This document shows positions 1 to 12,774 of a stretch of DNA of 36,793 bases, piece by piece. The position numbers and the translations under genes are program-made. Position 1 is the stretch's first letter; each line of letters opens with the position of its first letter. The stretch is from Pelargonium nanum (Eukaryota; Streptophyta; Magnoliopsida; Geraniales; Geraniaceae): contig JAYMTF010000424.1 in the NCBI GenBank assembly GCA_036897485.1, positions 1-36,793 on the forward strand, written 5' to 3'. Under the pieces are notes generated by a model. It ran no database searches. It saw nothing but the letters and a program-made list of their open reading frames with translations, and had not been told where the DNA came from.

Positions 1-1440
1 TTTTCATGCTTTGCTTATTTTGGTCTAGTTTGATAGTTTTTGTTATGTTTCTTTCATTCTGTACGCCTTTTTGGCCTTTTTGGATTTAATGAGAAGTTCT
101 AGTTTCCCTTAAAAAAAACTATAATTTTTTAAAATAAAAAAATTGACATGTTTGAATTATTTTTCTCATTTTAAATCAAATAATTTTAATTAACTATATA
201 TAGCTTGTGGTCTCAAGACTTGAATGTATATGGACTTGCATTATAGAATGGATCATTTAGAAATCCAATTCCAAGCACACCCTTCCAACATAGGGTCCAT
301 AACCCCATTTGACAAGGGACCCTCAAAATCTTGCTTAGCTACCCCAAATCTAATTTGTCAACATATTTATAGTTAAATAATCACAATAATATTAATAACC
401 AACCCAATTTGATGTGACATCACTCATGATGTCATCATCAACAATGACCCCTATATTATATTAAGGTTGGGTCTTGGGAGCATCCATGGTTGGTCCCTAG
501 CACATGCCCTTAAGAGACACAAGTGTTGCAAAAACATATATTTTGTTGCCTTTAAGGATTCAATATTATACTTCATTCATTGTCATGTCATGGCTTAGAG
601 GACCCATGTTGTAATAGTTTTTAAGGATCCAAATCAAAGTATTATATAATAATTTGGATACCAATTGCAAGATCAATAATGGGTTCATTCTCTTAACTTT
701 TTTGATGGCATTTTGTAAATTTTCACTCACTTTCATGGGGCTCATGGTTGATTGGCCACTCTTATATGTTCTTGCTTTTAATGGAAATAAGGTTGGTTAA
801 GATAGAAACCTCTCCTTTTCTTTAATAAAAAGGTTGTATTGGTCAAAATTCCAAACATTCTTGGATAATTTATACAAATGACTAGTGGTTTCATATAATA
901 TTGTAAGAAACTTTATCTTTCCCTCTCGACTAAAATACTTCCAATCCATCCACAAAAGCAAGTAAAAAAGAAAGGAAAATGATTGATGCATGTATATATG
1001 TTTTACATGTATTTTATTGACAAATTTGCAGCCATTTATCAATGTAAAAGACAAGCAAAACTAGACATAAAGACGATTATTGGTGAACTTCTATACTTAT
1101 CGTTGTAAAAGCCAACATGAAATTAAACCATAGTGAATTTACATAATTTTATCGGTACGAAAATATACATGCAATTTACATGTAACATACGGACGTGAAA
1201 CAAATGTCTCCATGAAAGATTGGGGCCATTTGGTCACCAACAAGAAACAAATCCTCATCAACATATGAGTTCAGAAGTTGGGTTTTTACATAAAGATCAA
1301 ATAATCAAGAATACATCAATTTCTTGAATGAAGTCCTTGAACTGTACCAGCATAGCATTTGCAGGAAAAAAAAGGTAAAGAATTATCTTAAGGAATATAT
1401 ATATAAACATCATAGTAACAATTTCTAGTAAATATTTTCT
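1..1440. other. AT-rich spacer without a recognisable gene
   Basis: No reading frame with protein-like composition is seen. The open frame near 797-1054 on the minus strand is low-complexity and starts in AT-rich DNA, so I treat it as chance. No tRNA, hairpin precursor or complete transposon end was recognised. This stretch lies beyond the 3' end of the SPL gene. Confidence 0.6.
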
Positions 1441-1455
1441 TTCTTTTCTGTCTTG

Positions 1456-1569
1456 TTATTCACTGCTCGGAAAAGAAATGTCACTGCCAATTGTACTAAT
1501 TTTGTCTGAAGTTTCTCTCAACCCGTTCGCTACCCTATCAAGTTCAGCAATGAAGTAAGTAATATATCT
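1456..1569 (-). other. Isolated 37-codon terminal-exon-like open frame
   Basis: Reading leftwards, the frame is open for 37 codons and ends at TAA (1456-1458). It includes the stretch YFIAELDRVANGLRETSDKI, which has a balanced, charged, helix-like composition and is less AT-rich than its surroundings. An AG at 1568-1569 could act as a splice acceptor, although the upstream pyrimidine tract is poor. A possible donor (CAC then GTAAGG, intron starting at 2046) at the very end of the SPL coding region has a matching phase. The frame could therefore be an alternative last exon of SPL, a remnant of another gene, or chance. I recognise no family. Confidence 0.25.
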
Positions 1570-2042
1570 TCAACCTCGCCTTTCCGTTACCTGCACCAAT
1601 GAAATGGTATGATATTAGGGTTGGTTGAACCAATAATAGCATATACATAATGTACATTGATCTTTATCAGGTAGCGATTGGATTAAAGATCTTGAAATGG
1701 GAATGGGAATGAGATTCGCATTACAAAACCATTCTCATGACCAAAAAGTCAAAATTCAAATATATGGAATATGAAAATCACATTCTCATTTCTATTATTG
1801 ATTCTCACTCCTGAACAAAAATTATAATCCAAACGCTAAGGTGAAGAATCTGCATATGGGGTTGCTTTAACGAAAGTATTCAACAATTCCAACTCGTGTT
1901 CATGCTACACTAACTTATAGTCTCTAATATCATCCATGATGGTCAACACAGTTAAGGTATATTGTTCTATTGATATCATAATCATTAGGAGGTCTCATAT
2001 GAATGTGTGTACGTACCTCGTCATTCACAACTCACAAGCTCC

Positions 2043-2788
2043 TTACGTGGTCAGAAAATAGCACAAGTCCTCGTTTTCTTGCTTTACTGGCAAGGAACTT
2101 CTCTGTCGTTCGACTCTCTGAAGATGTGATGACAGCTGGAGCAAATCCACAGTAGTTCCGTGTTCAGGAGAGAGGCGGTGCTTGGAGTTCGAAAACCCTG
2201 AGCCTTGATACATCCCTTCCGCGGCTTGGACTTCAAAGTGATCAACAGCATGAGTAGCATCAGAAAGCATCATGGACCCCATCTGGTCGACATCTATGGG
2301 GTTTGTCGCAGATGAGTAGAATCCATTTGCTGCGTTTTTTTCCACAGAGCTCATCCTTAGAGGTCTTTCAGAATACTGACCAGCGATGTGATCTGCATGC
2401 CCTCCCGGGAAAACCAGGGCGCCACCCATGGTAATTCCTGCCGAGTAGCTTGAGAAGTCCTGTGACTGAGTTGACAGAAGAGAGAGAGCACAACTAGAGT
2501 TCGAGGCTCCCGACAATTCTTGAACATTTGATGTTGTATCAAACGGAAAATTCCCAGAACAATGTTGTTTCCCGATGTTGTGAAGACGAGGAAAGGATTT
2601 TCCAAGCAATGGAGCATTCATCATGGGTATGGCCAGCTGAGGATTGTAGATGGACTCTTTTTCAAATTTGATGTGGCAGCACTGATTACCTTCTCCGTAT
2701 TTGTCCTGATAAAGAATGCTACCCGGGAGTATGTCCGGGAAAACAAAGGGTGTTCTTTTAGGCAACGAGGACCCAAGAAACCTTGTGC
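2043..2788 (-). CDS. SPL6-like: SPL last coding exon with miR156 target
   Basis: The acceptor is TTTTGGTAG at 2789-2790 and the exon opens with the rest of a Gly codon followed by [14 protein letters not shown]. It codes for 248 residues (counting the split Gly) of Ser-rich C-terminal region and ends LCYFLTT with TAA at 2043-2045. The terminal VKQEN motif resembles the ends of SPL6-type proteins as I recall them. Confidence 0.88.
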
Positions 2789-5386
2789 CTACCAAAATGA
2801 CAATATTGTTAGAGAAATAGAGGCATATTCTGTACTTGATCATCAAAAAACATAAACATAAACAGAGTAGTTCAACAACCGACGAAGGTCAATCTCAGTA
2901 CCACAAACGCAATCAATGATTTTACGAGTGAATCTTAAACCAACAAGTAGCTAAATCAATATATTTCAGTTGTGTACCCTATGTGTAGATTCATGCAATC
3001 ATGCTAATTAGAATGTTATGGGGAGATTCTAGCAAGCCTTTTGACTTTTCTTTTTTAACTTGAAAAATGATATTTATAAAAGCATAGTTGAACATAGAAC
3101 ATTGAAAGAACCATAGTGGGTGACTGGCCACTCCCCAATAGTTTTATTTGTTGACTAGAATAACAAGATCTAACAAATGGAGAATTTCTTTTTCCCAAAT
3201 AAAAGTAAAGCTTCTACATGCAGGTCAAAAGGGCCAAAACTTTGGAATTATTCACACATATTGTGGAATCATACGATAGCACAACAGCTATCTTAACTGG
3301 ATTTTGACCACACAAACTATCATATTGCCCTATTTTAATCGTAAAGCTTACGGAACATATCTGGTTGGCATCTAGCAACCTCACAAAAAGATATCTTACT
3401 TTTTCATCCATTGCATAGTTTCACGCTTATTATTGAGAACGCAAAAAGGAGAACAAAATTCATATCAACCTCTACAGGTGATAAGGTTACACGCTACTTG
3501 AAAATGGACATATATGAGAGCAATTGCCGACTCAGAGGCCTAATACTAAGAAAAGAAAACAGAAACATGCTTGGACCCACAAAACTATTCTTCAGGTTGC
3601 ATTAACATTCAACTCAACAAAGCCAAAAAAATTCAATTGATGTAACTTACAATCTAGTTCTTTTTTTATTTTTTATTTTATTATATTTTTTTATGAGAGA
3701 AACTAAATCAATACAGTAAGGAGTGCATAGTTATCTAACAGCCAACGGAAATTTTAACAAGAAATAGGCATACAGAATATCATAGAATCTGAAGATCTCA
3801 AAAGATGCAAAGTTATCCATATTTACTAGCCAGATTAGGGGATAAGAATTGTACACACCTTGAATTGATTGAAGGAACTTGTGAGATTTGCCAGAGAAGG
3901 AGTCTAATTGAGGCTTCCTTCGGCGCTCGTTGTGGCCTGCTAGGCGCTTCCGGCAACTACGCTTACCATCATCAAATTCAGCCAACAAATGGAACCTGAC
4001 AAACCAAAAGAACCACTATTCATATAGGTACTAAAAGTACAGTCCTTAACCAAATCATGATGAGTAATGAATCTTGCAAACAAAGAAATTAAGGCAATTT
4101 ATCAAGAGAAAATAGCAGGATCATAATTTCTGTCTCAACAGAACTCTAATCTTAAAATAGAAAGAACAGGACAACTAGAATTATATTTATGTTTCAGATC
4201 GCACGTCATTGTTTGATTATATCAATTAAATGAATCCTCTAGTCTTTGAGGCATTTAAAATAACAAAATTATAAAATCTTAATATGTTAGGCATGGAACC
4301 AAATTGTCACCATGTCAAAGAAGATAGCAGGCTAATGAAGAGCCCAACCAAGATGTTTTCGTTGATATATGAAACTTATGGCAATTTGGTTGAGTGCAAA
4401 AACAAAGTGAGGTAAAGTGCATGGTTGGGCATAAGGTGTGTTTAATGTATTTGTTTGGTGGTCTCCCCTGTTGGGCAGTGTCAGTATCCACATGTGAGTG
4501 CCATGTTTTCAGGAGTTCAAATTATTATGTTCCATTAGAGAAGTAAAACTAGGACCACTACTAAAAGCTCATCATAAGTGTAATATGCATATATGAAGAT
4601 TCCATCAAAATCAAATGCTAGTAACTAGTAATCAGAATTTGCAACAAAAGATAAGCAAAGCATAGTAAAGGTCTAAGAGCAAGAAAAAAAGAGAGAGAAA
4701 GTAATCACCCACCTGCTACACTGCTGACAAAACCTCTGCTCTATGCCATTGACAATAACTCTAGATGTTTTTGAGTGAGCATCACAAACTTTGTGCCTCT
4801 TGTGGTAATCCTTGGAGGAGCTAAGATCCATGTTACAACCCTGAACTTGGCAAAAGGCTGTTTGGTTATAAGAACTTGTAGTCCGAGCTCTCTTTCCCGC
4901 CACGGGTGAGCCTCCAGAAGACAACACTGATCTCTCTTTTGAGAATCTGCTATTTGCATCATTGCCATCAGCCAATCTCCCAAGCTTCAGATCAATCAGT
5001 GAGGAGTCATGGCTATTGCATTCCACGACAGAGCCAGTAAGCTTCCATCCCGATTCCACTTCTCCGAAAGACGAATTGGGAGTGATCATACAAATAGGAG
5101 AGGCTACTCTCTTGCTAGAATCACAACCAATCTCACCACCATATATCTCCTCACTTGGGCTTGCATGGAAATGCTTTCTCATAATGTCAGGGAAACCCAA
5201 TTCCATGAACTCTACACTCTCAGCTGCTTCTCTCGATACAAACCCGCTATTCTCGAAACCATATGAGGGTTTGAGTTCCCATTCCATTAATGCCTTTCTA
5301 CCTCTAGTAAAAGCATCAACTGGAAAATCCATTTCATCAGGAAACAGAAGGCCCTTCCCTTCAGAACCAAAGCTCCAAGGATCCAT
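2043..5386 (-). CDS. SPL6-like: SQUAMOSA promoter-binding-like (SPL) transcription factor, SPL6-like
   Basis: This is a plant SBP-box transcription factor that acts in the nucleus and binds GTAC-core promoter elements; the family controls phase change and development. I infer three coding exons, 5386-4713, 3995-3859 and 2788-2043, which join in phase to 518 codons plus TAA. The chosen ATG gives the start [12 protein letters not shown]; residues read in frame upstream of it are 5' UTR. The SBP domain spans about residues 179-254. It begins [21 protein letters not shown] and holds both Cys/His zinc-binding sets. A bipartite nuclear signal, [17 protein letters not shown], overlaps its end. The domain is split after CQQCSR by an intron, as is usual in SPL genes. 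A DLKLG motif precedes the domain. The last exon encodes ALSLLST at residues 371-377, the miR156 site. Length and layout fit the SPL6-like group; the exact orthologue is inferred. No defects are seen. Confidence 0.93.
2472..2491 (-). promoter_or_regulatory. miR156/157 target site in SPL mRNA
   Basis: On the minus strand the sequence reads GTGCTCTCTCTCTTCTGTCA, the standard SPL recognition site for miR156, and it encodes ALSLLST in frame. SPL mRNAs with this site are cut or translationally repressed by miR156 in juvenile tissue, so this gene should follow the age pathway. The site is fully conserved. Confidence 0.93.
3859..3995 (-). CDS. SPL6-like: SPL second coding exon (rest of SBP domain)
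   Basis: This 137-base exon starts after the acceptor TTTGTCAG and stops before the donor GTGTGTAC. It begins with the base that completes Arg, then reads [18 protein letters not shown], giving the second zinc-binding half and the nuclear signal. Exons of about this size at this place are typical of SPL genes. The following intron is about 1.07 kb. Confidence 0.9.
4713..5386 (-). CDS. SPL6-like: SPL first coding exon (N-terminus and first part of SBP domain)
   Basis: This exon holds 224 codons plus two bases, ending in the Arg of CQQCSR. The donor is CAG followed by GTGGGT (intron from 4712). It encodes the acidic N-terminal region and the first zinc-binding set of the SBP domain. The transcribed exon extends upstream to about 5429, where an acceptor preceded by a T-rich tract (TGTGCAG) is seen. 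Confidence 0.9.
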
Positions 5387-6360
5387 CAGCAAAACAGAAT
5401 TGAAAAAGGGACACAGAAAATGTTCAAAACTGCACATCAAAAGAAATCTTATTAGGCCTATATTGAAGAGCCAAAAATCAAAGAAACAATATACCAAAAA
5501 CATGCAATAAAATCACAAATACATAAATGACTCAAACCTAACACCCAACAAGACTGAGGACAAATTGATATTATCATAACCACTAATTCTAAAGACAATC
5601 ACAAAACCACAACTTCCTAGCTTGATAACCCATCAAAATCAAGAACCCTCAATTCCTAAACATCCTATATGCTGTTTGGCTGCTAAGAAAATGGACAGTC
5701 AGTGCCCACATTTCCAAAGTTTCTGGAACACAAAACAACCAGCTCAATCAATTTTTGTATAGAACAATCCACCAGAGTAGAAGATGGCTTCTGTTTCTTC
5801 CAAAACAAATAAAGTAAAAAAAAAAAAACTACAAATTACCATTCCTATATTCATCAGATTTTCACAAAACAAAAACTCTAAAGCTCAACCAAATTACAGA
5901 ACCAAAACTGAAAATCCCAACAAAAACAAAACAAGATCATCAAAATGCCAAGGCCATCTCAAATGAGAGACGACCCACCTCAAGAAATCGCACAACAACT
6001 TGCAACAATCACGCTTATTCGCCAAGAAATCGTGTAAAAACGAAACAAGTCAGCCTACAAAAACCCGGGTCAAGCGAGAATTACCCAGTTTCTTCCTCTA
6101 TTTTCCTACGGTTTCTCGGGAACCAAACAGAACAAACAGTGAAAAGAAGATGAACCAGATACAGAAAAAGAAAAAAGATGTTTTTTTGCTTACCAGAGAG
6201 TGAAGAAATGGAGGAGAGAGAGAGAAAGTTATGATTTTTAATTTTTGTTTGGGGTAATAAGTGGAGAGGTCGAAAGAGATACACTGTGACTGAGAGTCAA
6301 CATGAATTCCACTACTATTACACACTCACACTCTACTCTTCTTCTGCTGCTCTGCTCAAA
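5387..6360 (-). other. SPL 5' UTR, 5' UTR intron and first non-coding exon
   Basis: A strong donor, CTCTG then GTAAGC (intron from 6193), lies downstream of a CT-rich leader at roughly 6194-6340. The best matching acceptor is TGTGCAG at 5430-5431, giving a leader intron of about 760 bases. The leader contains a CT/GA repeat and short upstream ATGs. I found no clear TATA box above 6360, so the transcription start is not fixed. An alternative donor, GAG then GTGGGT near 5980, would enlarge the leader exon. Confidence 0.6.
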
Positions 6361-7685
6361 AGCATGTCGAGGTCTTTTGTAGCTTTTAAGAGAGTGCTAA
6401 ATTACCATTTCAGGACAAATATTCTCTTCTTATTACAGGGACAAACAGAAGATTGCTCCTAATTTGTAATTAATATATTGTTTTTTTTTTCTTTTTCAAT
6501 TAGAAGGTTAAATATTTAAGAGACTTTGATTATTAAAAATAAAAAAATTCAAGTTGGACACTTTGCATATGAAAGGAAAAATATTGACGGCCTATATATT
6601 TAAGTAAATTCTTAAATATGAAGTTATGTATTGATGTACATTTAAGTGGATTAAGCAGTTTTTGTGTGCATTATTTTTATCGTATAAACACATATTGAAC
6701 AAATCTAATTTGATTAGTTTGTTTTTTTATTGGTTTCATCATCACTACTGACCCATTTCTTTCGACCCACTTACAAACGTTGTATTATCATCACCCTTGT
6801 AAGGTAATTTGTGAGAATATGTTTACTACATATAGATTGATTCTTTTCATATAATTTTTTTTGTTTTAAATTGTATTTTAGTTTTTGTATTGGTTATATA
6901 ATATTGTTTGACCCCTTAGTGGATGTTGTGGTCTGTCTTTGTTTTGTGGTTGACTCTCGTGTACTTAAATTCTTAGAAGATCAAAAAGAAGGATAAAACT
7001 TTGTATCTTACTTAGTGTATAGCTAGCATACATTTTTGTTTCGTTAGTAGATCTGCGAATAGGATGACTTATATTTTGGATAAGTCGCCGAGTTTTATAT
7101 CAAATTTATATGATTGATTTAACTAACAAGTTCCAAATGAAATTTCATAATTATTACTTATTAATTTTAACTATGAGTTACTTAAGAAAAATACCGACAC
7201 TTAAACTTCCTTAAATTGACATCTATTCGCACTGTATATCTAAGGGCATGGCATCTAGATATGATCCTATCCATATATTTTTTTTTTAAAAATTATTTTT
7301 CTTTTAATGTTATTTTTGTTGTGGCAACAGAGATGGCCATTAATACACTACTGTTTGGAAGCATGCTTTGTCATTTTTGTGCCAATTGGGTATGATAGTC
7401 TTTTTAATTGGACAGGACATCACCAACATAATACATTTGTGATTTGTCCAGTGAAAAGTGTCATTTTATGTTTTTTTTTTACAAAATTTTTGAAGTTTTG
7501 TAAAATAATTTATTTAATTTTATATTGTTGTTTTTATTTATTAAAAAAATTGTGCATTTATTAACATTGCAATTATCATTCAAACACCTAAATAATGTTT
7601 ATTAATCCAAAAATAAAGTAAAGAGCAATGCAAGTGTATTTCCATAAAATTAGAAAAGGAAATTGAGAAAAAGTGAAAATAAAGT
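6361..7685. other. AT-rich spacer, SPL upstream region
   Basis: This stretch holds the presumed SPL promoter and further spacer. Open frames here, such as 7307-7564 on the plus strand, are rich in Phe, Leu, Cys and Ile and look like translated AT-rich DNA, not protein. No repeat or RNA gene was recognised. Confidence 0.5.
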
Positions 7686-7689
7686 AGGA

Positions 7690-7985
7690 GAGAGAGAGAG
7701 ACAAGACCCTTGAGTGCCACATGTATGGGTTGGTGAGTCACCACGTGTCCTAATCTAAGAGGAGAGAGAAAGACACCAAAAAATCATGGGGTGGAGAGTG
7801 ACTGAGCAGCAGCAGCAGCAGAAGAAGCAGGTCCAGCTGCCCCCATTTTTCTGACACAAAACTTTAAAGTGGACCATTACATGACTGCCAACTATAAGCC
7901 AGCCCAGCCCATTACCCATCTCTCTCTCTCCCTCTCCCTCTCAAGTCTCAACCAACTCTCTCTCTCTCTACAACAATCTAGAGCT
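7690..7985 (+). promoter_or_regulatory. Orphan promoter-like block: G-box, TATA-like site, CT-rich leader
   Basis: In order the block shows a GA repeat, a G-box CACGTG (7742-7747), a (GCA)5 run (7806-7820), a TATAAG element (7893-7898) and CT-rich tracts from about 7918 to 7972. This is how many plant core promoters and leaders look. No open frame follows within several hundred bases. It might be the promoter of a non-coding RNA or microgene, or a relic of a lost gene. The long GA/CT tracts could also be plain microsatellites. Confidence 0.35.
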
Positions 7986-10900
7986 CCAATTCATATTCGA
8001 ATTCACGATATTTGAAATTCAGTTTACATTGTAGCGGGTTTGGATCGCTAAAATAAATTCAGTCAATTTTAAGATGAGGGTCGAGTTTGCTATAATAGGT
8101 GTGTATACAAAACAGATTGAATTCATTTAGACCAGTCCGATTCAATCAAAATTTTAAAAAAAAGTTGATCCAAACTCATTCATAAACACTCATGCTACAA
8201 TTCATTCAGACAGATCCGATTTGGTCGAGTCTAGAAAAGATGATCCATGTGTAATCATAATCAAGCCTATCTATCACGATGAAAAAACATATTAGGTCGG
8301 GAAAAAACCCTCTCGAATCTACACTCTTTGTGAGTTAAATTCAGAATTTAGAGCTGGCGATTTCATGTTTCAAGTCCAATTATTATGGTTTAGATTGAAA
8401 ATGCAGTACTAAATCCCACTTGAAAAGATTCAAATCCGTCTGTCTTTCTAACTGTGCATATTTTAATACAAAATGTGTAGATTCACGCAAGTTCACTTTA
8501 TTACATAACTCAAATAAAAAATAATTGAAACGGATTCTCGATGTTTTCTAGATTTGAATTCAAATATTGAGTACATGTATTTAACCAACTTAAAACTTGA
8601 ATAACCAACTCAATTAATAAAAGCTAGTCCTTTACTCAACCACTACCCTCTTCTACTTGATCAATCAATATGGATGGATGAATTGGATGTGAACACAAAT
8701 GCTTGAAAGGAACCTCTCATCCATTCATCTCCTTTCCTTTTCTCTTCCATTAAACTTTGAACCAAAACTCATGTTTGTCATCAACCATGCAATTGCCTCC
8801 TTTTCTCAAACCACTCCAAATAATGTTGGACAATTCAAGGCCTCCCTCATTTAATGTTTTTTTGTCCTTACAACAAAGACATTTGTAATATATAGATTTT
8901 GATTTTATTAGAATCCATTCAATTGATGTAGCTAACTTTGTTTTGAGTTTCAATTCACATGCAAATTTTGGAATAAAGACATCAATTGATGTAGCTAACT
9001 TTGGCTTATTATAAATATTTTTTAAATAGAATATTGGCTCATAATTTCATTAAGATATTTTTTGAATTATTTTTCAATAGCAAAAAGAAACTGAAAATAA
9101 CCCATAAAGTTATATAATGAAAAAGTTGTTTTTGCACATTCTAAAAATTGTGATTTATATGTCTTTTCAATTAAACTTGATTTACCAATGCACTCATCTT
9201 AGAAATGTGGAAATTAATACAAAATTAAATCATTCATAAAAAAAAATACAAAATTAAATCAAAGTTCCATCTATAAAAGTTGGTGAAATCAAAGCAAAAC
9301 TACTTAAGGTCCGAAATTATGAATTAAACTTTATTCTTTAGATTTTTTGTATGATATTCATTCGTGTTTCTAGGTGGTAAGACAAACTCTAGATAAGTCA
9401 AAATTTTAAACATTAAATTTTTTTAAAAAAACTCAATTTGGTCAATTAACTTTCTCACATGAACCCAATTTCGTCATAATATGTTAAAAACATAAAACGG
9501 TTATTGAACTTTTAAATATTAACTTAAATATGGTCTTTGACATCATGTTCCGTCACTTTCTTCATTAAGTAGTTTGGTGTGAAATTTAAAATATATTAAA
9601 TTATTATTATTATTTTACTAACACGACGATTCAATTGTATTAATTTAATTACTCACATGACCATTACATGACATTTCACGTTTGTAAAGTAATTAAATAA
9701 AAATAATTAATTTATATATTCTATATTACGCGTCAGATCGCTTAACAGAAAAAAAAATGACAAAAGCTTACTATTTTAAACAATTCGAAGGTACGAAATA
9801 ATATATATATATATATATACAATCTCATTTATTTTGGCATATGATTTGAAGCTAAAATGAACCCAGTTGATTAATTTTGTGTAAGTATGCTTAATTTAAT
9901 TTTTTTCTTTTGTGATGGTAATAATAAGATAAGAAGATGAAAAATACTGAGAATAACACAAAGTGAGCATCAGAAACAAAATGAGAACACACAAGTTCTG
10001 TATGAGAGTGCAAAATTGAATGGGTCTTGTTTTGTAGCTGTTGATTCCCACCAAAAAGCAAGAGCAAGAGCAAGAGCAAGAAGGTGCCTATGTCTCCATC
10101 ACAATTTTAAGATCTCTGAAAACTTTGTGAGGCTAAAAAGCTGCAATTGCTTTATAATCATCAAATCTCATACCCCACCACACAAAACACTACCATCATT
10201 CACAAGTAATGCTTCCATTCCCATCTCCAAATTGAAAATTCAACTTTGGTATAAAAAAATTAATAAATAAAAACTTGGGTCAATCCATGTTCTTGTTTTT
10301 TAAAAAAATTTGGACCTTGAAATTGAGTAAATCATAGTTTTACCTCTTTGAATCACAATTTTACAAATTTTGGCATTAATCTTTTGATTTTAATAAAATA
10401 ATTTGTTTTTACATATTATGTTTTGGAGGTCAATTGATCATGCTAAATTAAAAGTTGGAGAAGACAAGAATGAAAATGATGGAGAATAGTGATAGTTTGA
10501 GGAATTGAGCTAACTAAACTAGAAAGAAAAATCAGTTAGAGAAACTAGGAGAATGAAAGAGAAAAACAGAAAGGAACTCAACACCAAAATTTGAAAAAGT
10601 ACAATTTTTTGGGTGTTTAAAATGAATGCTAAACTAAAACCTTTTTCAGTCCAAGTTTAAAAACTTTTTAAAATTAGAATATCAACTGAATCTAAGAAAT
10701 GACCAATCAAGAGCTACATCAATATTTTACCCTTATATATTTATAAAATGACATTATGTGTGGAGGAAAGTCTCATTCTTTTGGCCTTATTTTCATTTTT
10801 TTTTTCCTTTGCAATTTTAATATATCATGCATTATGATGCATGAGATATTGAACCCAACAAGAAAGAAGACAATGATATTAAGTTTGGTGGGTGGGCTTG

Positions 10901-12300
10901 ATCATTGTACTTGCTTTCAAGAAAGAAGCTAAAGGACAAAAAGGAAAAAGACTGGTTGGAGGGGCTTTTATCCCTCCATATTTTAGTAATTTTGCATTTT
11001 ATCTCCTTTAACCTCTTTTTACATGTTCTTTTAAATCATTATAAACTCTTAAACTAACTCTCTTCTTCTTCTTCTAATTATTGATCTACATGTTATATCA
11101 AAATGGGATGGTGATTTTTCCCTACCTAACAAAAAGTTAATGTTTGAATTAGTGGTTACTAATGAGATTATACAAGTATAGAAACAACTCAATCATTTAT
11201 GTATAGTTAAGGAGTAATTTCACTTAATTATCTTGAACTTTATTTATTTTTCAAGCAACAATCTATTTTTTTTTCCAAATCAATTAACACATTCTAAACT
11301 TGTTCGATAAAGTGACTTCAAAAAAAAAAAAAAACCTTGTTTGATAAAATAAATAGAATTTTTTTTCCTCAATTCATCCGCATAGATAGTCACTAAAGCA
11401 TAGATTCATATAAGTTGCATAGCATAGACTCATATAAACATAGAGTCACTAAACAGTTTATTTTAAAATCTTTTGATGTAAGAGAAGATTTTTCTGCTTA
11501 TTTTGTCAAACAATTTAAGACATTCAAATATTGAAGAATTAGTTGATTCAAATAAAAAAGTTCACACAATTGCGCGAAAATAGTTAAAATTTACCGTAAT
11601 CACGTGAAGTTATTCCTAAACTAAAAAAAGTGTAGCAAAAAACTGTAGCAAAAATTGAAATATCCATTACAATTATTGACCTAAAATACTAAAAAAGTTG
11701 TCTAACATGAAATGCATTATCAATGCAAGTGATTCAAAATGTCATATTGATGAATATGTGACATTATGCCACTAAAAGGAAGAAAGACACACAAAGGCAC
11801 AAAGATATGAATAATTGAACACAACTATTGATTAATTAGTGAGGCATTTGAGTCTAAAAGTATCAAAAATCAATGTTTTGCAGGTTTTTCAATGGCTCAC
11901 ATCCACACATGCTCCTTTCTCTTCTACAGGGATTGGACACAAAATGACGTCACATTCCTCCAAGCTTTTATCACAGTTATTGTGATAATGACTTGACCAA
12001 GTGGAAGCAAGCCAAGTGCACAACTCAGGCTCAAGCTTTTGAGAGCCCAAAACTGGTTTTGCTATTACACATGTCAACACGAGGGGGGATTTGGGTTGGG
12101 GCAAGCTTTTTTGTTGTTGTTGTTGGATAGAGCCCAGCAAAACCAAATTAGGAATTATGTTGTAACTTTAGAGGGGAGGATGTGGTCATTGTTCTGCTAC
12201 TTCTCTTTCATTTTTGGTTTGCCAGTTTGCGAAACCAACCTAGTGGTCCTTGTAGACAAAGCATGACAAACACATTTGTTCTACTATAGCTAGCTTCCCG
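7986..12300. other. Long AT-rich spacer with microsatellites
   Basis: No coding region is supported. Seen here are a short direct repeat of AATTGATGTAGCTAACTTT (near 8922 and 8983), an (AT)n run at 9799-9819, four copies of GCAAGA at 10058-10081, a near-palindrome around TCATGCAT...ATGCATGA near 10827-10846, and a TGACGTCA bZIP-type palindrome near 11945. The open frames at 11889-12266 on both strands overlap each other and contain homopolymer repeats, so I do not call them. Confidence 0.5.
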
Positions 12301-12302
12301 TT

Positions 12303-12358
12303 TAAGGAATATAGAGGTGATTTCAAATCTTAAGGAATATAGAGGTGATTTCAAATCT
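12303..12358. repeat. Perfect 28-bp tandem duplication
   Basis: A 28-base unit beginning TAAGGAATATAGAGGTGATT occurs twice head-to-tail with no mismatch, which indicates a recent slippage or repair event. No function is apparent. Confidence 0.9.
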
Positions 12359-12540
12359 TAATTATGCATATTTACTTCATTGTTGTTGCGAGTACAAAAC
12401 AACTATACTGGTGTACTAATAAATGTTGTTGATATATTCTCCTTCAAATCAATTAGAATTTTCTATCAATTTCTTAATGTTCTAAATAGATTGAGAAGGG
12501 AAAGAAAGATATAGAAAAAAAAACGAACGATATACGTTTA

Positions 12541-12557
12541 TATATATATATATATAT
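12541..12557. repeat. (TA)n microsatellite
   Basis: Alternating T and A over about 17 bases in AT-rich spacer. Confidence 0.85.
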
Positions 12558-12774
12558 CAGATTACACATTTATAGCAGTTTGTATGTACCAGCATCAAAC
12601 TAGAACAACAAAATGACGCTTCTAAGCAATCTGGCTATTTTGTCTAAAAAAAAATGAGAGAATATAAGCTGAAGAATCAAATCAAATTTGTTGATTCAAT
12701 TATTTGGGTGGTATATAATGGCATTATATAAACACACATATACCGGTCTTAGTTGACTTTTCATTTTTATTATT

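Noticed and set aside
4962-5510. 182-codon open frame on the plus strand
   Set aside because: It is the antisense shadow of the SPL coding exon on the minus strand, which has a clear domain and splice sites.
6081-6325. Minus-strand frames in the SPL leader
   Set aside because: They translate the CT-rich 5' UTR and its intron, giving Ser/Phe-rich noise.
10900-10940. Possible miR396-like hairpin arm (TTTCAAGAAAGAAGCT)
   Set aside because: It does not match the mature miRNA and no pairing arm is visible nearby.
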